Source: Podochytrium sp. JEL0797 | Taxonomy: Eukaryota > Chytridiomycota > Chytridiomycetes > Chytridiales > Chytriomycetaceae | Assembly: GCA_027596195.1 (NCBI GenBank) | Contig: JADGJG010000821.1 | Coordinates: forward strand, 1-12,132 | Length of the DNA stretch: 12,132 bases | Reading direction: 5' to 3' | Part shown: positions 1-8,864 of the stretch, piece by piece | Numbering within the stretch: the stretch's first letter is position 1 | Layout: the number at the start of each line of letters is the position of its first letter | The notes under the pieces: generated by a model | Databases searched by the model: none | What the model saw: only the letters and a program-made list of their open reading frames with translations | Told to the model about the DNA's origin: nothing | Position numbers and translations under genes: made by a program

Positions 1-126
1 AAGATACAACTTGGTGTCGAGGCAGGCAACAACAAGCAGGAAATGCGGATTGATCCTCAACAAGTCAACCCTCCTCCCTCTCCCTCCTCTCATTCTGGAG
101 ACCGATACGCTCTGATCCTGATATAG
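1..126 (+). CDS. Possible 3' end of a truncated gene, unknown product
   Basis: Frame 1 is open from the first base of the window to a TAG at 124-126, giving 41 residues that begin KIQLGVEAGNNK, pass through a Pro/Ser-rich stretch (NPPPSPSSHS) and end GDRYALILI. The other two + frames carry stops inside the stretch. A short hydrophobic end after a proline-rich linker is plausible for a protein C-terminus, but 41 codons is short enough to be open by chance. No family is recognised. The 5' part, if real, lies outside the window. Confidence 0.35.
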   Translation, partial: KIQLGVEAGNNKQEMRIDPQQVNPPPSPSSHSGDRYALILI

Positions 127-473
127 TCGGGACGTCGTGGGTTGCGTCATGTTTCGTATAATCACTGCCGCCAGATTGCTGGTGGCGCTTTTCTTAGAGT
201 AATATAAAACGCTAAAACCGCATCATGCCTAGCAATGGATCTGCAACAGAGGTACCTGTGGAATTGAGTGATTTGGAGAATCTGGCTTGTTGTTGGTTGC
301 AGGATAATCTCAACTTGATGTGTTTGTTTGAGTTTTGCGAGGGTGTCGACTTTCGGATTTGAAGCTGCTTTCTGAATTTGACTAAGCCAAATACAGTATT
401 TATTCGAAGCCTCTGGGCAAATGGTGATGGATCTGTGGAGGATCGATGGGAATCCTCACACCCAGATTCTTTT

Positions 474-492
474 CAAATGAGACTCTCATTTG
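474..492. repeat. Perfect 9-bp inverted repeat (hairpin)
   Basis: CAAATGAGA (474-482) and TCTCATTTG (484-492) are exact reverse complements around a single base. The flanks (TTT before, AAA after) extend the pairing imperfectly. A second short inverted repeat, ACTCC (497-501) with GGAGT (509-513), follows directly. The function is unknown. No gene within 400 bases downstream makes it an obvious terminator or operator. Confidence 0.6.
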
Positions 493-852
493 GAAAACTC
501 CATCGGACGGAGTCGTTTTGTGAATTTTCGCATTTCTTCCTGCGCTTTTTCTGTCTGTTTTTCTGTCTTTTCTATTATTTGGTTTTTTTAGAGTAATTTC
601 TTTAGAAAATCATGCCCCCCTCGCCGCCGACCTCCCATCACTGCTTTGACGGCTTTGAAAATGCCTCCGCAGTCTTTTCAACCCTTCTCCTATCAAATCC
701 ATGAGGCTGAGATGATTATTGTGTGGGTTTTTTTTGGCTAGCGGCCTGCCACATCGTCCTATTTCTATCCACCACGTTTGAACTAACTTAAACGCTTTTG
801 GAATTACTCAAGAAGGTGTTTATTACAAAATAAGGAAAAATAAAGAGGCGGT

Positions 853-893
853 GGGGGGTCAGCGGCGAGGGGGGTGCCGGGGGAGGGGCACCC
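853..893 (+). other. G-rich block with potential G-quadruplex and hairpin
   Basis: Four G-runs of 6, 6, 5 and 4 bases lie at 853-858, 869-874, 879-883 and 885-888, with loops of 10, 4 and 1 base. GGGTGCC (872-878) can also pair with GGCACCC (887-893). The block sits 25 bases upstream of the first ATG of the F-box-like gene. This is a structural prediction from sequence only. Confidence 0.45.
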
Positions 894-917
894 AGTTTGT
901 TATTTAAGAAAATTGTG

Positions 918-1717
918 ATGGAGGTATTTTCCTTAATGGATGTGCCCAGCCACGATCTCCCCACACCATCTCTCACGACCACGCTTCCAGCCGAGATCCT
1001 TCTGCAAATCTTTGCAATCTTCTGCGGCGCCTGCTGTGGAGCCAACAAGAGGCAGAAGCTACGCGCAAACCTAACACTTTTGAGCGTGGACCACACATCC
1101 CACAATATCGTCTCGAACAACAGCGTCTTTTGGGACACTGCCACCATTTTTCACGCTCTGAATCATGGGATGCTCATGCTGGGCCAGACGCTCGGACCGG
1201 ATTGTTTTTCGCAAATCCGTGAGTTGCAAGTTGATGGGTCGCAATTCCAACCTGGAAGCGAGGCCACCATCTGGTGTCAAAATGCGCGAATCTTCAAGTA
1301 ATTCGCGTCAATTGTCTCCAGGTCTCCCCCGAAAACCTGGTGGCGGAGCTGCAGTCTTGAGACCGCCGCTGCACCTGCCGAACCTCGACACCGTCCAATT
1401 GAGCTCATTTGAGTATTTCTCATTTCACGAAGTCAGGTCTTTGCAAGACGTGCTGGGGGACGCGTCATCGGTCCCGCAGGCCAACTTTAAAGTCTTCCCG
1501 CTCATCTGCCCATCCTGCAACTCTGAATTTGTCAATCCGTATTACTATGGCAGCTGTCTCGGTTTTTAATATTCGATGTTATTTCATGCAGATCATGGAG
1601 TCAATTTCATACTGTGGCTTGTTTGACTTAGATTCGCAACCGAATTTCTTTATTGTTCGCACAGGAGGCGACGCAACTTCAATCGATACCTCCTTTCTCG
1701 CGTCGATGCTTCGATAA
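918..1717 (+). pseudogene. F-box/LRR-like protein gene, frameshifted
   Basis: From ATG 918 the frame gives an F-box-like start, with LPAEILLQIFAIFC near residue 25 and later a LTLLSVDH...VFWDTATI stretch resembling the second half of an F-box. It then reads IRELQVDGSQF until TAA at 1299. The coding look moves to another frame at about 1265-1275 (LVSKCANLQVIRVNC, then VSPENLVAELQS to a TGA near 1358). It moves again at about 1355 (LRPPLHLPNLDTVQL, then SFHEVRSLQDVLG) until TAA near 1569. Both shifts are in the same sense, as from one-base deletions, and fall inside leucine-rich-repeat-like text. A weaker open stretch runs on to 1717. F-box proteins recruit substrates to SCF ubiquitin ligases, and the LRR part binds the target. 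Introns at the breaks would have to be implausibly short (a GT-AG span of 24 bases at 1298-1321). Most likely a decaying family member; sequencing error is the alternative. Confidence 0.55.
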
Positions 1718-1956
1718 TTTGATGAAGGGGGTGCGGATGGGAGTTATCGACTGCGATTTTGATCTCCATCCCTTCCTCTTCCTTTCCTTCTCCGCATAAC
1801 TCGTTTTGAAAAAGAAATAGATAGAAGCAGACGGCCATCCAATGTGATTGGGAGAAGGGAGAAATGCGCAGGCAGAAACTTCTTCCAAAGAAATTTCTTT
1901 CGAAGCTTTCCAACCAACCACAACCCGACACCGCCTTCGCATTTTTTGATCACACG
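1718..1956. promoter_or_regulatory. Upstream region of the SURF4 gene, head-to-head CCAAT boxes
   Basis: This gap has a pyrimidine-rich tract at about 1765-1795 and, at 1839-1851, CCAAT-gtg-ATTGG: two CCAAT boxes facing each other with a 3-base spacer, about 105 bases upstream of ATG 1957. CCAAT boxes bind the Hap/NF-Y complex in fungi. Use as a promoter element here is inferred from position. No clear TATA box was seen. If translation instead began at the in-frame ATG 1864, the paired boxes would lie only 13 bases upstream of it. Confidence 0.4.
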
Positions 1957-3120
<1,164 letters not shown>

Positions 3121-3318
3121 AGAGGAGGAATGACAAGTGGAGGACGTGAAGTTAGAGCGGGGAGGGGGGGGGGTTATTTTTATGATAAACTTTTGAAAAA
3201 AAGCGTGATCGCTTTCACTGAATGAATAATCCACCGGCGTCATATCAATTTCCACGGCGTAATAAACAGGGCACAGTTTTGTTGGGTTACGAGCCGGCCA
3301 GAGGGTGTGATTCCACCC
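3121..3318. other. Intergenic 3' flank of SURF4 gene with G-run and AATAAA
   Basis: A run of 10 G lies at 3164-3173, 44 bases after the stop. AATAAA at 3261-3266, 141 bases after the stop, is a candidate polyadenylation signal. A minus-strand open frame crosses this gap and continues antisense through the SURF4 exons; I treat it as a shadow. Confidence 0.5.
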
Positions 3319-3408
3319 ACCCATGGGGCAAGTCTTTTATACCCTTTGCAACCCCTCCTGCTCCATCGACCCCCTTTCAATGAACCCAGAGTTGAACACA
3401 CAAGTGAG

Positions 3409-3415
3409 TATATAA
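3409..3415 (+). promoter_or_regulatory. TATA box of secreted-protein gene 1
   Basis: TATATAA lies 61 bases upstream of ATG 3476. The stretch from here to the ATG, including a CAAAACCAAAAGCC-type leader, is identical in the second copy. A strong TATA box with an A/C-rich leader fits a regulated or highly expressed fungal gene; this is inferred from position and conservation. Confidence 0.6.
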
Positions 3416-3475
3416 CCCGGTCGTTTTCTCTTGCCCACTTCCATTCTCAAAACCAAAAGCCAAACCAACCAAAAC

Positions 3476-4081
3476 ATGCAGTTCCTTCTTCCTCTCTCCT
3501 TCCTGGCCCTCTCTGCCCTCGCCCAAAACTCTCCCAAATCTCCTACAGCCGCTCCGGCTCCAGTTGCTTCTGGTTCGAGCATTGCCATCATCACCCCGAC
3601 TGGTTCAAGCTCGTATTTTGAAGGTATGCGTCGACAACCCCCTTTGTGCCCACTTCCTGACCCCTTCTAAATCCAATTCCCAACATCACTTTTTATTGCT
3701 AACGCTTTTCATCTACATATAGCCGACCAAATGGTTGTCGCCTGGAACGTGCTCGGAAACGCGCCCGACAAGACCTTCTTGGGCTCTCAAATCACATTCG
3801 AAATCGCCGACGCTTCCGGCGGCGCACTCAAAATCTCCCCCATTGGTGTCACGCTCAACGGCACGGCCACGATCGCGGACCTTCAACTCAGAACGGTGGT
3901 GCCGGGAAATATTCCTCCGGGTCCCGCGTATTGCGTGAGAGGCGCCATCAAGGGCGCGACTTCTTTCCAGTACTTTTTCTCGCCCATTTTCCCTATCAAT
4001 CAGGCTGTGGGGGCTCCTGCTCTTGGTGGTGGGGCTGCGGTTGTGGGCCGTCCAGTGACTGGTGGTGGGGCTGCGCGTTGA
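3476..4081 (+). CDS. Secreted Kre9/Knh1-like domain protein, copy 1
   Basis: Two exons, 3476-3623 and 3723-4081, flank a 99-base intron (GTATGC...ATAG) and encode 168 residues. Residues 1-16 (MQFLLPLSFLALSALA) are a clear signal peptide with likely cleavage before Q17. A short Pro/Ala/Ser linker follows. Then comes a beta-rich domain starting IAIITPTGSSSYFEADQMVV and ending at PGNIPPGPAYCVRGAIKG and FQYFFSPIFPI, which resembles the Kre9/Knh1-type, Ser-Thr-rich cell-wall protein domain of fungi (start ITSPT..., end P.NLP.G.YY...). The mature protein has one Cys and one N-glycosylation sequon (NGT). The Gly/Ala-rich tail (VGAPALGGGAAVVGRP...) ends in Arg and is not a standard GPI signal, so the protein is probably soluble or wall-associated. 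AATAAA follows at 4150-4155. The secreted nature is well supported; the domain name is a resemblance only. Confidence 0.85.
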
Positions 4082-4149
4082 TTTCCTCTGGATTCCTTTT
4101 CGTTTTCTGTTTTGCTGTGACGGGTGTTTATGCATTTGCTGTGTCCGAA

Positions 4150-4159
4150 AATAAATAAA
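4150..4159 (+). terminator. Polyadenylation signal of secreted-protein gene 1
   Basis: Two overlapping AATAAA hexamers (4150-4155 and 4154-4159) lie about 70 bases after the stop codon. They precede the 3' end of the minus-strand remnant, so transcripts from the two strands would converge here. Confidence 0.55.
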
Positions 4160-4221
4160 TAATCAGTGAAAATGCTTGAATGTAAATAAGGTTATAAAAA
4201 ATTGATTTAATTTATTCTCAG

Positions 4222-4837
4222 TCAGATTCTCTTGAGGACCAAATTAAAGACGCATTCAAAAAAACGCGGTCCCTCCAGCTCGCGCCATGCAACACAATCC
4301 AGCACAATTCCCATTTCCACAGGCCCGCCAACAAACGTGGCGCCCAGCGGCTTTAGCTTCTGCAAAACAGGCTTCCAATGGAACCCATTCTCATCAAACA
4401 CCTTTTCGCTGCTCGGTTTGTGTGGCTCCACGCGCCGAAGATAAAGCAACTGGTTGAATTGTGGCAGAAACGGGAACGGGCAACGAATTTGGACTTGGAA
4501 CACCGTGTTTGACGGTCATTAAGGGCGATGCGAACGTGTTGCTTGATTTTCGAATGGTGTCGATGTTGCAGCTGGGAATCCACAACAGCGGATTTCGAAA
4601 AATCCCAAGGCCGAGGCAACGTGCTCCGGTTCGTGGAGATTCCAGAGTCTTGAATTCGGGCAGAAGCTTGACCCGCAAGCGATGATGGCGGTATTTGGTC
4701 GTCGTGTTGAGAGTAAGTCGGATTTCGAATGTTTTCGCAATGAGGGATGCGTTGCGAATCTGAGTTGCAGTTGGGGCAGGAGGGGGGTGTTGAAATTTCC
4801 ACTGACGACGGACGTGACTTGTCGCACACCCACCCAT
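4222..4837 (-). pseudogene. Decayed minus-strand gene fragment, copy 1
   Basis: On the minus strand one frame reads from ATG 4837 through IRNASLIAKTFEIRLTLN and HRLRVKLLPEFKTLE to MTVKHG at about 4508. The coding look then moves to another frame: VFQVQIRCPFPFLPQFNQLL, later FDENGFHWKPVLQKLKPLGA and VFNLVLKRI, ending at a TGA at 4222-4224. Next to VKH this copy has one more base than the second copy, where VKHVLQVQI reads straight through, so the break here is probably a one-base insertion near 4505. The N-terminal side stops at the duplication junction. The family is not recognised; an F-box/LRR-type C-terminal part is a weak guess. Confidence 0.5.
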
Positions 4838-4920
4838 GGGGCAATTCGTCCCGACCCTTCCAACCCGTCGCGTTCCATGGACCCCCTTTCAATGAACCCA
4901 ACGCTGAACACACAAGTGAG

Positions 4921-4927
4921 TATATAA
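4921..4927 (+). promoter_or_regulatory. TATA box of secreted-protein gene 2
   Basis: TATATAA at exactly the same distance from the ATG (61 bases from 4988) as in the first copy, inside a block identical between the copies. Both genes therefore appear to keep the same core promoter. Confidence 0.6.
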
Positions 4928-4987
4928 CCCGGTCGTTTTCTCTTGCCCACTTCCATTCTCAAAACCAAAAGCCAAACCAACCAAAAC

Positions 4988-5593
4988 ATGCAGTTCCTTC
5001 TTCCTCTCTCCTTCCTGGCCCTCTCTGCCCTCGCCCAAAACTCCCCCAAATCCCCCACAACCGCTCCAGCTCCAATCGCTTCTGGTTCGAGCATTGCCAT
5101 CATCACCCCGACTGGTTCAAACGCGTATTTTGAAGGTATGCGTCGAGAACCCCCTTTGTGCCCACTTCCTGACCCCTTCTAAATCCAATTCCCAACATCA
5201 CTTTTTATTGCTAACGCTTTTCATCTACATATAGCCGACCAAATGATTGTCGACTGGAACATTGTCGGACCGGCGTCCGACAAGACCTTCCTTAGCTCCC
5301 CAATCACGTTCGAAATCGCCGATGCTTCCGGCGGCGCACTCAAAATCTCCCCCATCGGTGTCACATTCAACGGCACCGCCACGATCGCGGATCTTCAATT
5401 CAGAACGGTGGTGCCGGGAAATATTCCTCCGGGTCCCGCGTATTGCGTGAGAGGCGCCATCAAGGGCGCGACTTCTTTCCAGTACTTTTTCTCGCCCATT
5501 TTCCCTATCAATCAGGCTGTGGGGGCTCGTGCTCTTGGTGCTGGGGCTGGGGCTGCGGTTGTGGGTCGTCCCGTGATTGGTGGGGCGCGTTGA
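4988..5593 (+). CDS. Secreted Kre9/Knh1-like domain protein, copy 2
   Basis: Exons 4988-5135 and 5235-5593, with a 99-base intron differing from that of copy 1 at one base, encode 168 residues. The signal peptide (residues 1-16) is identical to copy 1. Exon 1 has four replacements (for example SSYFE to NAYFE). The start of exon 2 is much more changed: MVVAWNVLGNAP is MIVDWNIVGPAS here, and GSQITF is SSPITF. The later part from RTVVPGNIPPG to NQAVGA is identical in sequence down to the bases. The Gly/Ala tail is rearranged (ARALGAGAGAAVVGRPVIGG) without changing length. The one Cys and the NGT sequon are kept. Both copies are intact and look functional; the replacements suggest different binding surfaces on a common fold, but this is inference. 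Confidence 0.85.
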
Positions 5594-5652
5594 TTTCCTC
5601 TGGATTCCCTTTTTTTTGTTGATGCTTTGATGTTGCATTTGCTGTGTCTGAA

Positions 5653-5658
5653 AATAAA
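5653..5658 (+). terminator. Polyadenylation signal of secreted-protein gene 2
   Basis: AATAAA 60 bases after the stop, matching the position of the signal in copy 1. Confidence 0.5.
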
Positions 5659-5717
5659 TAATATTTAGTGAAAATTGAATTGAGGGGCTCCAAATTATTA
5701 ATTTATTTTATTTTAAG

Positions 5718-6215
5718 TCCGATTGATTCCGGCAGACCACATAAACACGTGTTCAAAAAATCGCTATCCTTTCCGCTCGCAGTCCCGTTTCCAGCTGCCC
5801 TCCAACAAACGTCACGCCCAGAGGCTTAGATTCTGCAAAGCAGGCTTCCAATGGAGCCTATTCTCATCAAACACCTTTTCGCTGCTCGGTTTGTGTCGCT
5901 CCATGCACGGAAGATAAAGCAACTGGTGGAATTGTGGCAGGAACGGGAACGGTTAGCGGGAAAGAATTTGGACTTGAAGAACGTGTTTGACGTCTATTAA
6001 CGGCGACGCGAACGTGTTGAGACTTGAGACTGTCGGTGTGTTTAAAGACTTGAATTTCGAATTGGAGATTCCAGAGTCTTGAATTCTGGCAGAAGCTTGA
6101 GCCACAAGCGGTGGCGGTATTTAAAGGGGGTGAGTCGGGTATTGGGAATATGTTCGCGCAAGGATGGATGCGTTGCGAAGCTGAGTTGCATTGTTGGTGG
6201 GGGGGTATTGATCAT
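5718..6215 (-). pseudogene. Decayed minus-strand gene fragment, copy 2
   Basis: Second copy of the minus-strand fragment, more damaged than the first. It keeps the frame at VKHVLQVQI where copy 1 is shifted. It has an in-frame TAA (complement of 5953-5955) made by a small insertion, and a one-base deletion near 5826, after which the matching text (LGVTFVGGQLE) is in another frame. Further deletions remove the counterpart of copy 1 CVAWREL and part of the upstream region. No usable reading frame is left. Confidence 0.5.
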
Positions 6216-6353
6216 GCACGGGCTTAAACTTTTTTTTGGTCCGGATGGATCTGGGTTTCCTTTGAACTCCGTTTCGCGAACGGCATGCAGTGGGAAAGTG
6301 ACAGGAACGTGGCGTCCTGCGCGACAGCTACCATCCCAAATAGTGAAAACGAA
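6216..6353. other. Upstream region of the disordered-protein gene
   Basis: A short gap between the end of the duplication and the preferred start of the next gene. No TATA box or other recognised site was seen. Confidence 0.4.
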
Positions 6354-8642
6354 ATGTCAGAAAAAAGTTTGACCAAAACAAATTGCCAGACACCTCTGCC
6401 GATGGCTGCTGCACAGAAATCTCTCCGCAAACCCGTCACCTACGAGCCCCCACAGATTCATGAGTCCACACAGCCCCTCCAGTCCCCGCATGACGCGTCT
6501 GCTGAAACATCGCGTCTCTCCTCGTCCCGCTTCCGATCCATGACAGATCTGGGCTTTGCTGGAAGTTTCAGTCGCACTCACCTGAAACCCGTGGCTGGAT
6601 CCACCGAAAAACCAAAGACGGCGCAGGAGCAACTTGAACGCGTCCGTCGGCTCACAGTTGATGACGCGGAAATGGTGTTGCATGCAAAAATCAATTCCGA
6701 GAAGCAACCCGAAGACTTTCAGAGAAAACAGAAGGGATCGCATAGAGAAAACAGGAGATTTGGATCATTTTCATTGTACGTATTCCTGTGATATTCCTGT
6801 GATTGCGCTTTTCTGAGTGGCTGTTCTAAATTGACTTGCGGTTTTCGCAATCACAGCAAATTCAAACCAACAACGACCATGACTGAAAAGCCACTCGAAC
6901 TCATCAAATCGACAGCCTCCAAAATTTACAACAAACTCAACTTCTTGAAACAAAAGCCGTTTGGAACGTGGAACGATATTCCTGCGCCAACTTCACAACC
7001 TCTCGCGTCGGCTGTCACGCCGACTGAAACGCACCAGCGAATCCCATCTGTTACTCACAGCTTCATTCTTCAACCATCTCGCGGACTATCCCGCCAACCT
7101 TCCGTTTCGTCCTTCAACTCGATCGCGACGGCCCCAGAGTACATGTTTTCGAGCAGAGAAGTTCCCAGAAAACCAGCTCCGCCAAGACCGGTTTCTCTGC
7201 TCGCCCCCGCTGCAGAATACGGCCTCTATCGCGACGTGTTGGGTCCAATCCCAAGAAGCGTGAAACTCGTGGGAGGACCGCGCGTTTCCGAGTGTCAATC
7301 GCTGAGGGTGTCTGGTCACGTGAGACAAACTTATACGAGAACGTGCGTTATTTTTTTTGATCCTTCTTTCTTCCTTTTCTCAAAATGGTTAAAATCGCAA
7401 AAACTATCAAGGCTTCAACAACACGGCGTTCCGCGCGCTCGAGGAGCCATGCCAGTGAAAGCTTTGCCTTCCATCCCGTTGACTGAGACGACTGACGGAA
7501 TACCAACTACTCAAATTTTTCCCTCCCTCGTCATGACTGCAGAGCCAGAGTCCGCGAGTGCCAATCTTAGCAGAGCCAATACGATGCCTTTGGAAATAGA
7601 GCAAGATGTTCAGCTTGCTGAAACCGGGCCAACGGGAGCGGAAGTTGAGTTGGGTGAACAGGTGGAGTCGGCGCCACCTAAGGAAACTTGCGAACCCCCC
7701 CTCGAGGAAACAAATTTACCTCTTCAAATCGAAGAAAAGACGGATATTGTGACGAATTGCAATGCAATGGAGGAACCAACTGGACTCGACGAAGTATCTG
7801 GCGCCGATGAGTTTTTCGACGCGCCCACGGAAACGGATCACATCAAGCTGGAAGCCCCGGCACTTGCTTCAGCTGAAAATGATATCATGAAAGTGTTGGA
7901 CACATTGGCAGATAAACTCAGAGCGATGGGCACCGGATTGGGTAGGAAAAGTTTGCAACCTCCCCTACCATTTCTAAATCCTATTTCCGCAGATAACGCG
8001 TCAATTGAGAAGTTGAATGATGCCAAATCTACTGTGGAGGCTTTTTTGATCCAGATGCAAAACACCGCCGAGAAAAACAACCACGAAACCGATAAAGCTG
8101 CCACGCCTTTGCTGCCAACAGATCCTTCGAATGAAGAAATCACCAGAGGTCTCATGAAAATGAACGAGTTCCTCACCAATAGTGCCGGTGCCGAGTTCAA
8201 AGTTGTGGACCTCCCAGACGAATCCGAGGATGAAAATGTGGACAAGGATGAGATTGCAAAGGATTCCGAGCTCTTGTTTCAGCTTCTGAATCGCGGAGAT
8301 TACGTTCCAGAGCCAGACGTGGGTTCCTCGTCCGACATTCCACCGCAAGAAACGACAGACCAACCCGCAGGCTCCGTGGCTACATCAACAAACCCGTCTT
8401 CTCAAACTCCCTCCCTTAGCGACGCCAAAATGGACCTCAAGAAAAAGTTTCAAGAGATTCGAGCGAAATTCAACACGCAACAAAACGCGTCCTTCTCTTC
8501 CAAATCGAATCGGTGGTTCAAAAAGGCACCGCCACCTCCACCAACAAATACCTGCGTCCTATCTGAAAAGTTGAATTCTGTGGGCGTGGATTCTGGTTTT
8601 GTTGGTTTGTCCGAGAATGACGCAAAGGAGAATGAGGTGTGA
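6354..8642 (+). CDS. Large low-complexity protein, unknown function
   Basis: Exon 1 (6354-6775) joins across an 81-base intron (GTACGT...CACAG) to exon 2 (6857-8642), giving up to 735 residues. ATG 6354 (MSEKSLTKTN) has A at -3; ATG 6285 in the same frame would add 23 residues, and ATG 6880 in good context is a possible later start. Two further GT-AG introns are likely inside exon 2 at 7343-7411 (69 bases) and 7942-7992 (51 bases). Both are multiples of three without stops, and removing them leaves 695 residues. The protein is rich in Ser, Pro, Glu and Lys. It has a possible helical stretch (QEQLERVRRLTVDDAEMVLH, about 90-112), a proline-rich PAPPRP near 246, an acidic second half (DESEDENVDKDE) and a basic, proline-rich end (WFKKAPPPPPT). 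PAPPRP and the proline run could bind SH3 or similar domains. No catalytic domain, signal peptide or membrane segment is evident once the Phe-rich candidate intron is removed. No family recognised. Confidence 0.75.
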
Positions 8643-8864
8643 ATCGGAGAATGATTTATGAAAAAAAGGTTTCGCCACGAATGCAAGAGAGAGGGGGGGG
8701 GGGTGTGCTTGTCCTGGATCTTTGCTTTCCTTTGTTCTTTTGATGTGGGGTGTTGATGAAAAAAAAATTCAAGTCGATTCCATTGTTCTCGTGATCGAAG
8801 TTATTTTGTTTCCAAACAGCCACCCACTTCGTGACTCTCCAAAGCGTAATCGTTCAACCCAAGA
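8643..8864. other. Intergenic gap with G-run before the kinase gene
   Basis: The 222 bases between the two genes carry a run of 11 G (8693-8703), 50 bases after the upstream stop, and an A-run near 8759. No AATAAA was seen for the upstream gene and no TATA box for the kinase. Confidence 0.5.

Larger units (their letters stand above)
127..917. other. Non-coding stretch with hairpins and G-rich block
   Basis: No convincing gene. The longest open stretch (378-596) starts at TTG, has a low-complexity Phe/Leu end read from a T-rich tract, and has no family look. The stretch holds two adjacent inverted repeats at 474-513, a T-rich tract around 530-590, and a G-rich block at 853-893 just upstream of the broken F-box-like gene. 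It probably serves as 3' flank of the upstream gene and 5' flank of the next. Confidence 0.6.
3319..4830 (+). repeat. Tandem duplication, unit 1
   Basis: This unit and the next share, in the same order, an upstream block starting at a common CACCCATGGGG, a TATATAA box, a two-exon secreted-protein gene, an AATAAA signal and a minus-strand coding remnant. Gene starts are 1512 bases apart, and unit 2 begins where unit 1 ends, so this is a direct tandem duplication. Identity is patchy. Roughly 3393-3530, the intron and 3889-4016 are nearly or fully identical to unit 2. The region after about 4080 is clearly diverged with many small indels. Confidence 0.9.
4831..6215 (+). repeat. Tandem duplication, unit 2
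   Basis: Second copy of the unit that begins at 3319. Homology can be followed by eye from CACCCATGGGG (about 4831) through the gene, the AATAAA signal and the minus-strand remnant to about 6215, where a GGGGGGTATTGAT stretch corresponds to GGGGGGTGTTGAA in unit 1 and similarity ends. It is shorter than unit 1 because of several deletions in the minus-strand part. Confidence 0.88.

Noticed and set aside
378..596. Open frame of 72 codons in the left non-coding region
   Set aside because: It begins at TTG, runs into a T-rich tract giving Phe/Leu repeats, and shows no family features.
788..1147. Minus-strand open frame of 119 codons
   Set aside because: It is antisense to the F-box-like text and reads a proline-rich low-complexity segment from the G-rich block.
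3719..4158. Alternative + strand frames over the exons of the secreted genes
   Set aside because: The spliced frame with signal peptide, matched phases and AATAAA explains both copies; the others are frame shadows.
4519..5106. Minus-strand open frame of 195 codons across secreted gene 2
   Set aside because: Its first half is antisense to the signal-peptide exon of gene 2 and is duplicated antisense to gene 1 (3337-3594), as expected of a shadow. Only the part beyond the duplication junction belongs to the minus-strand remnant.
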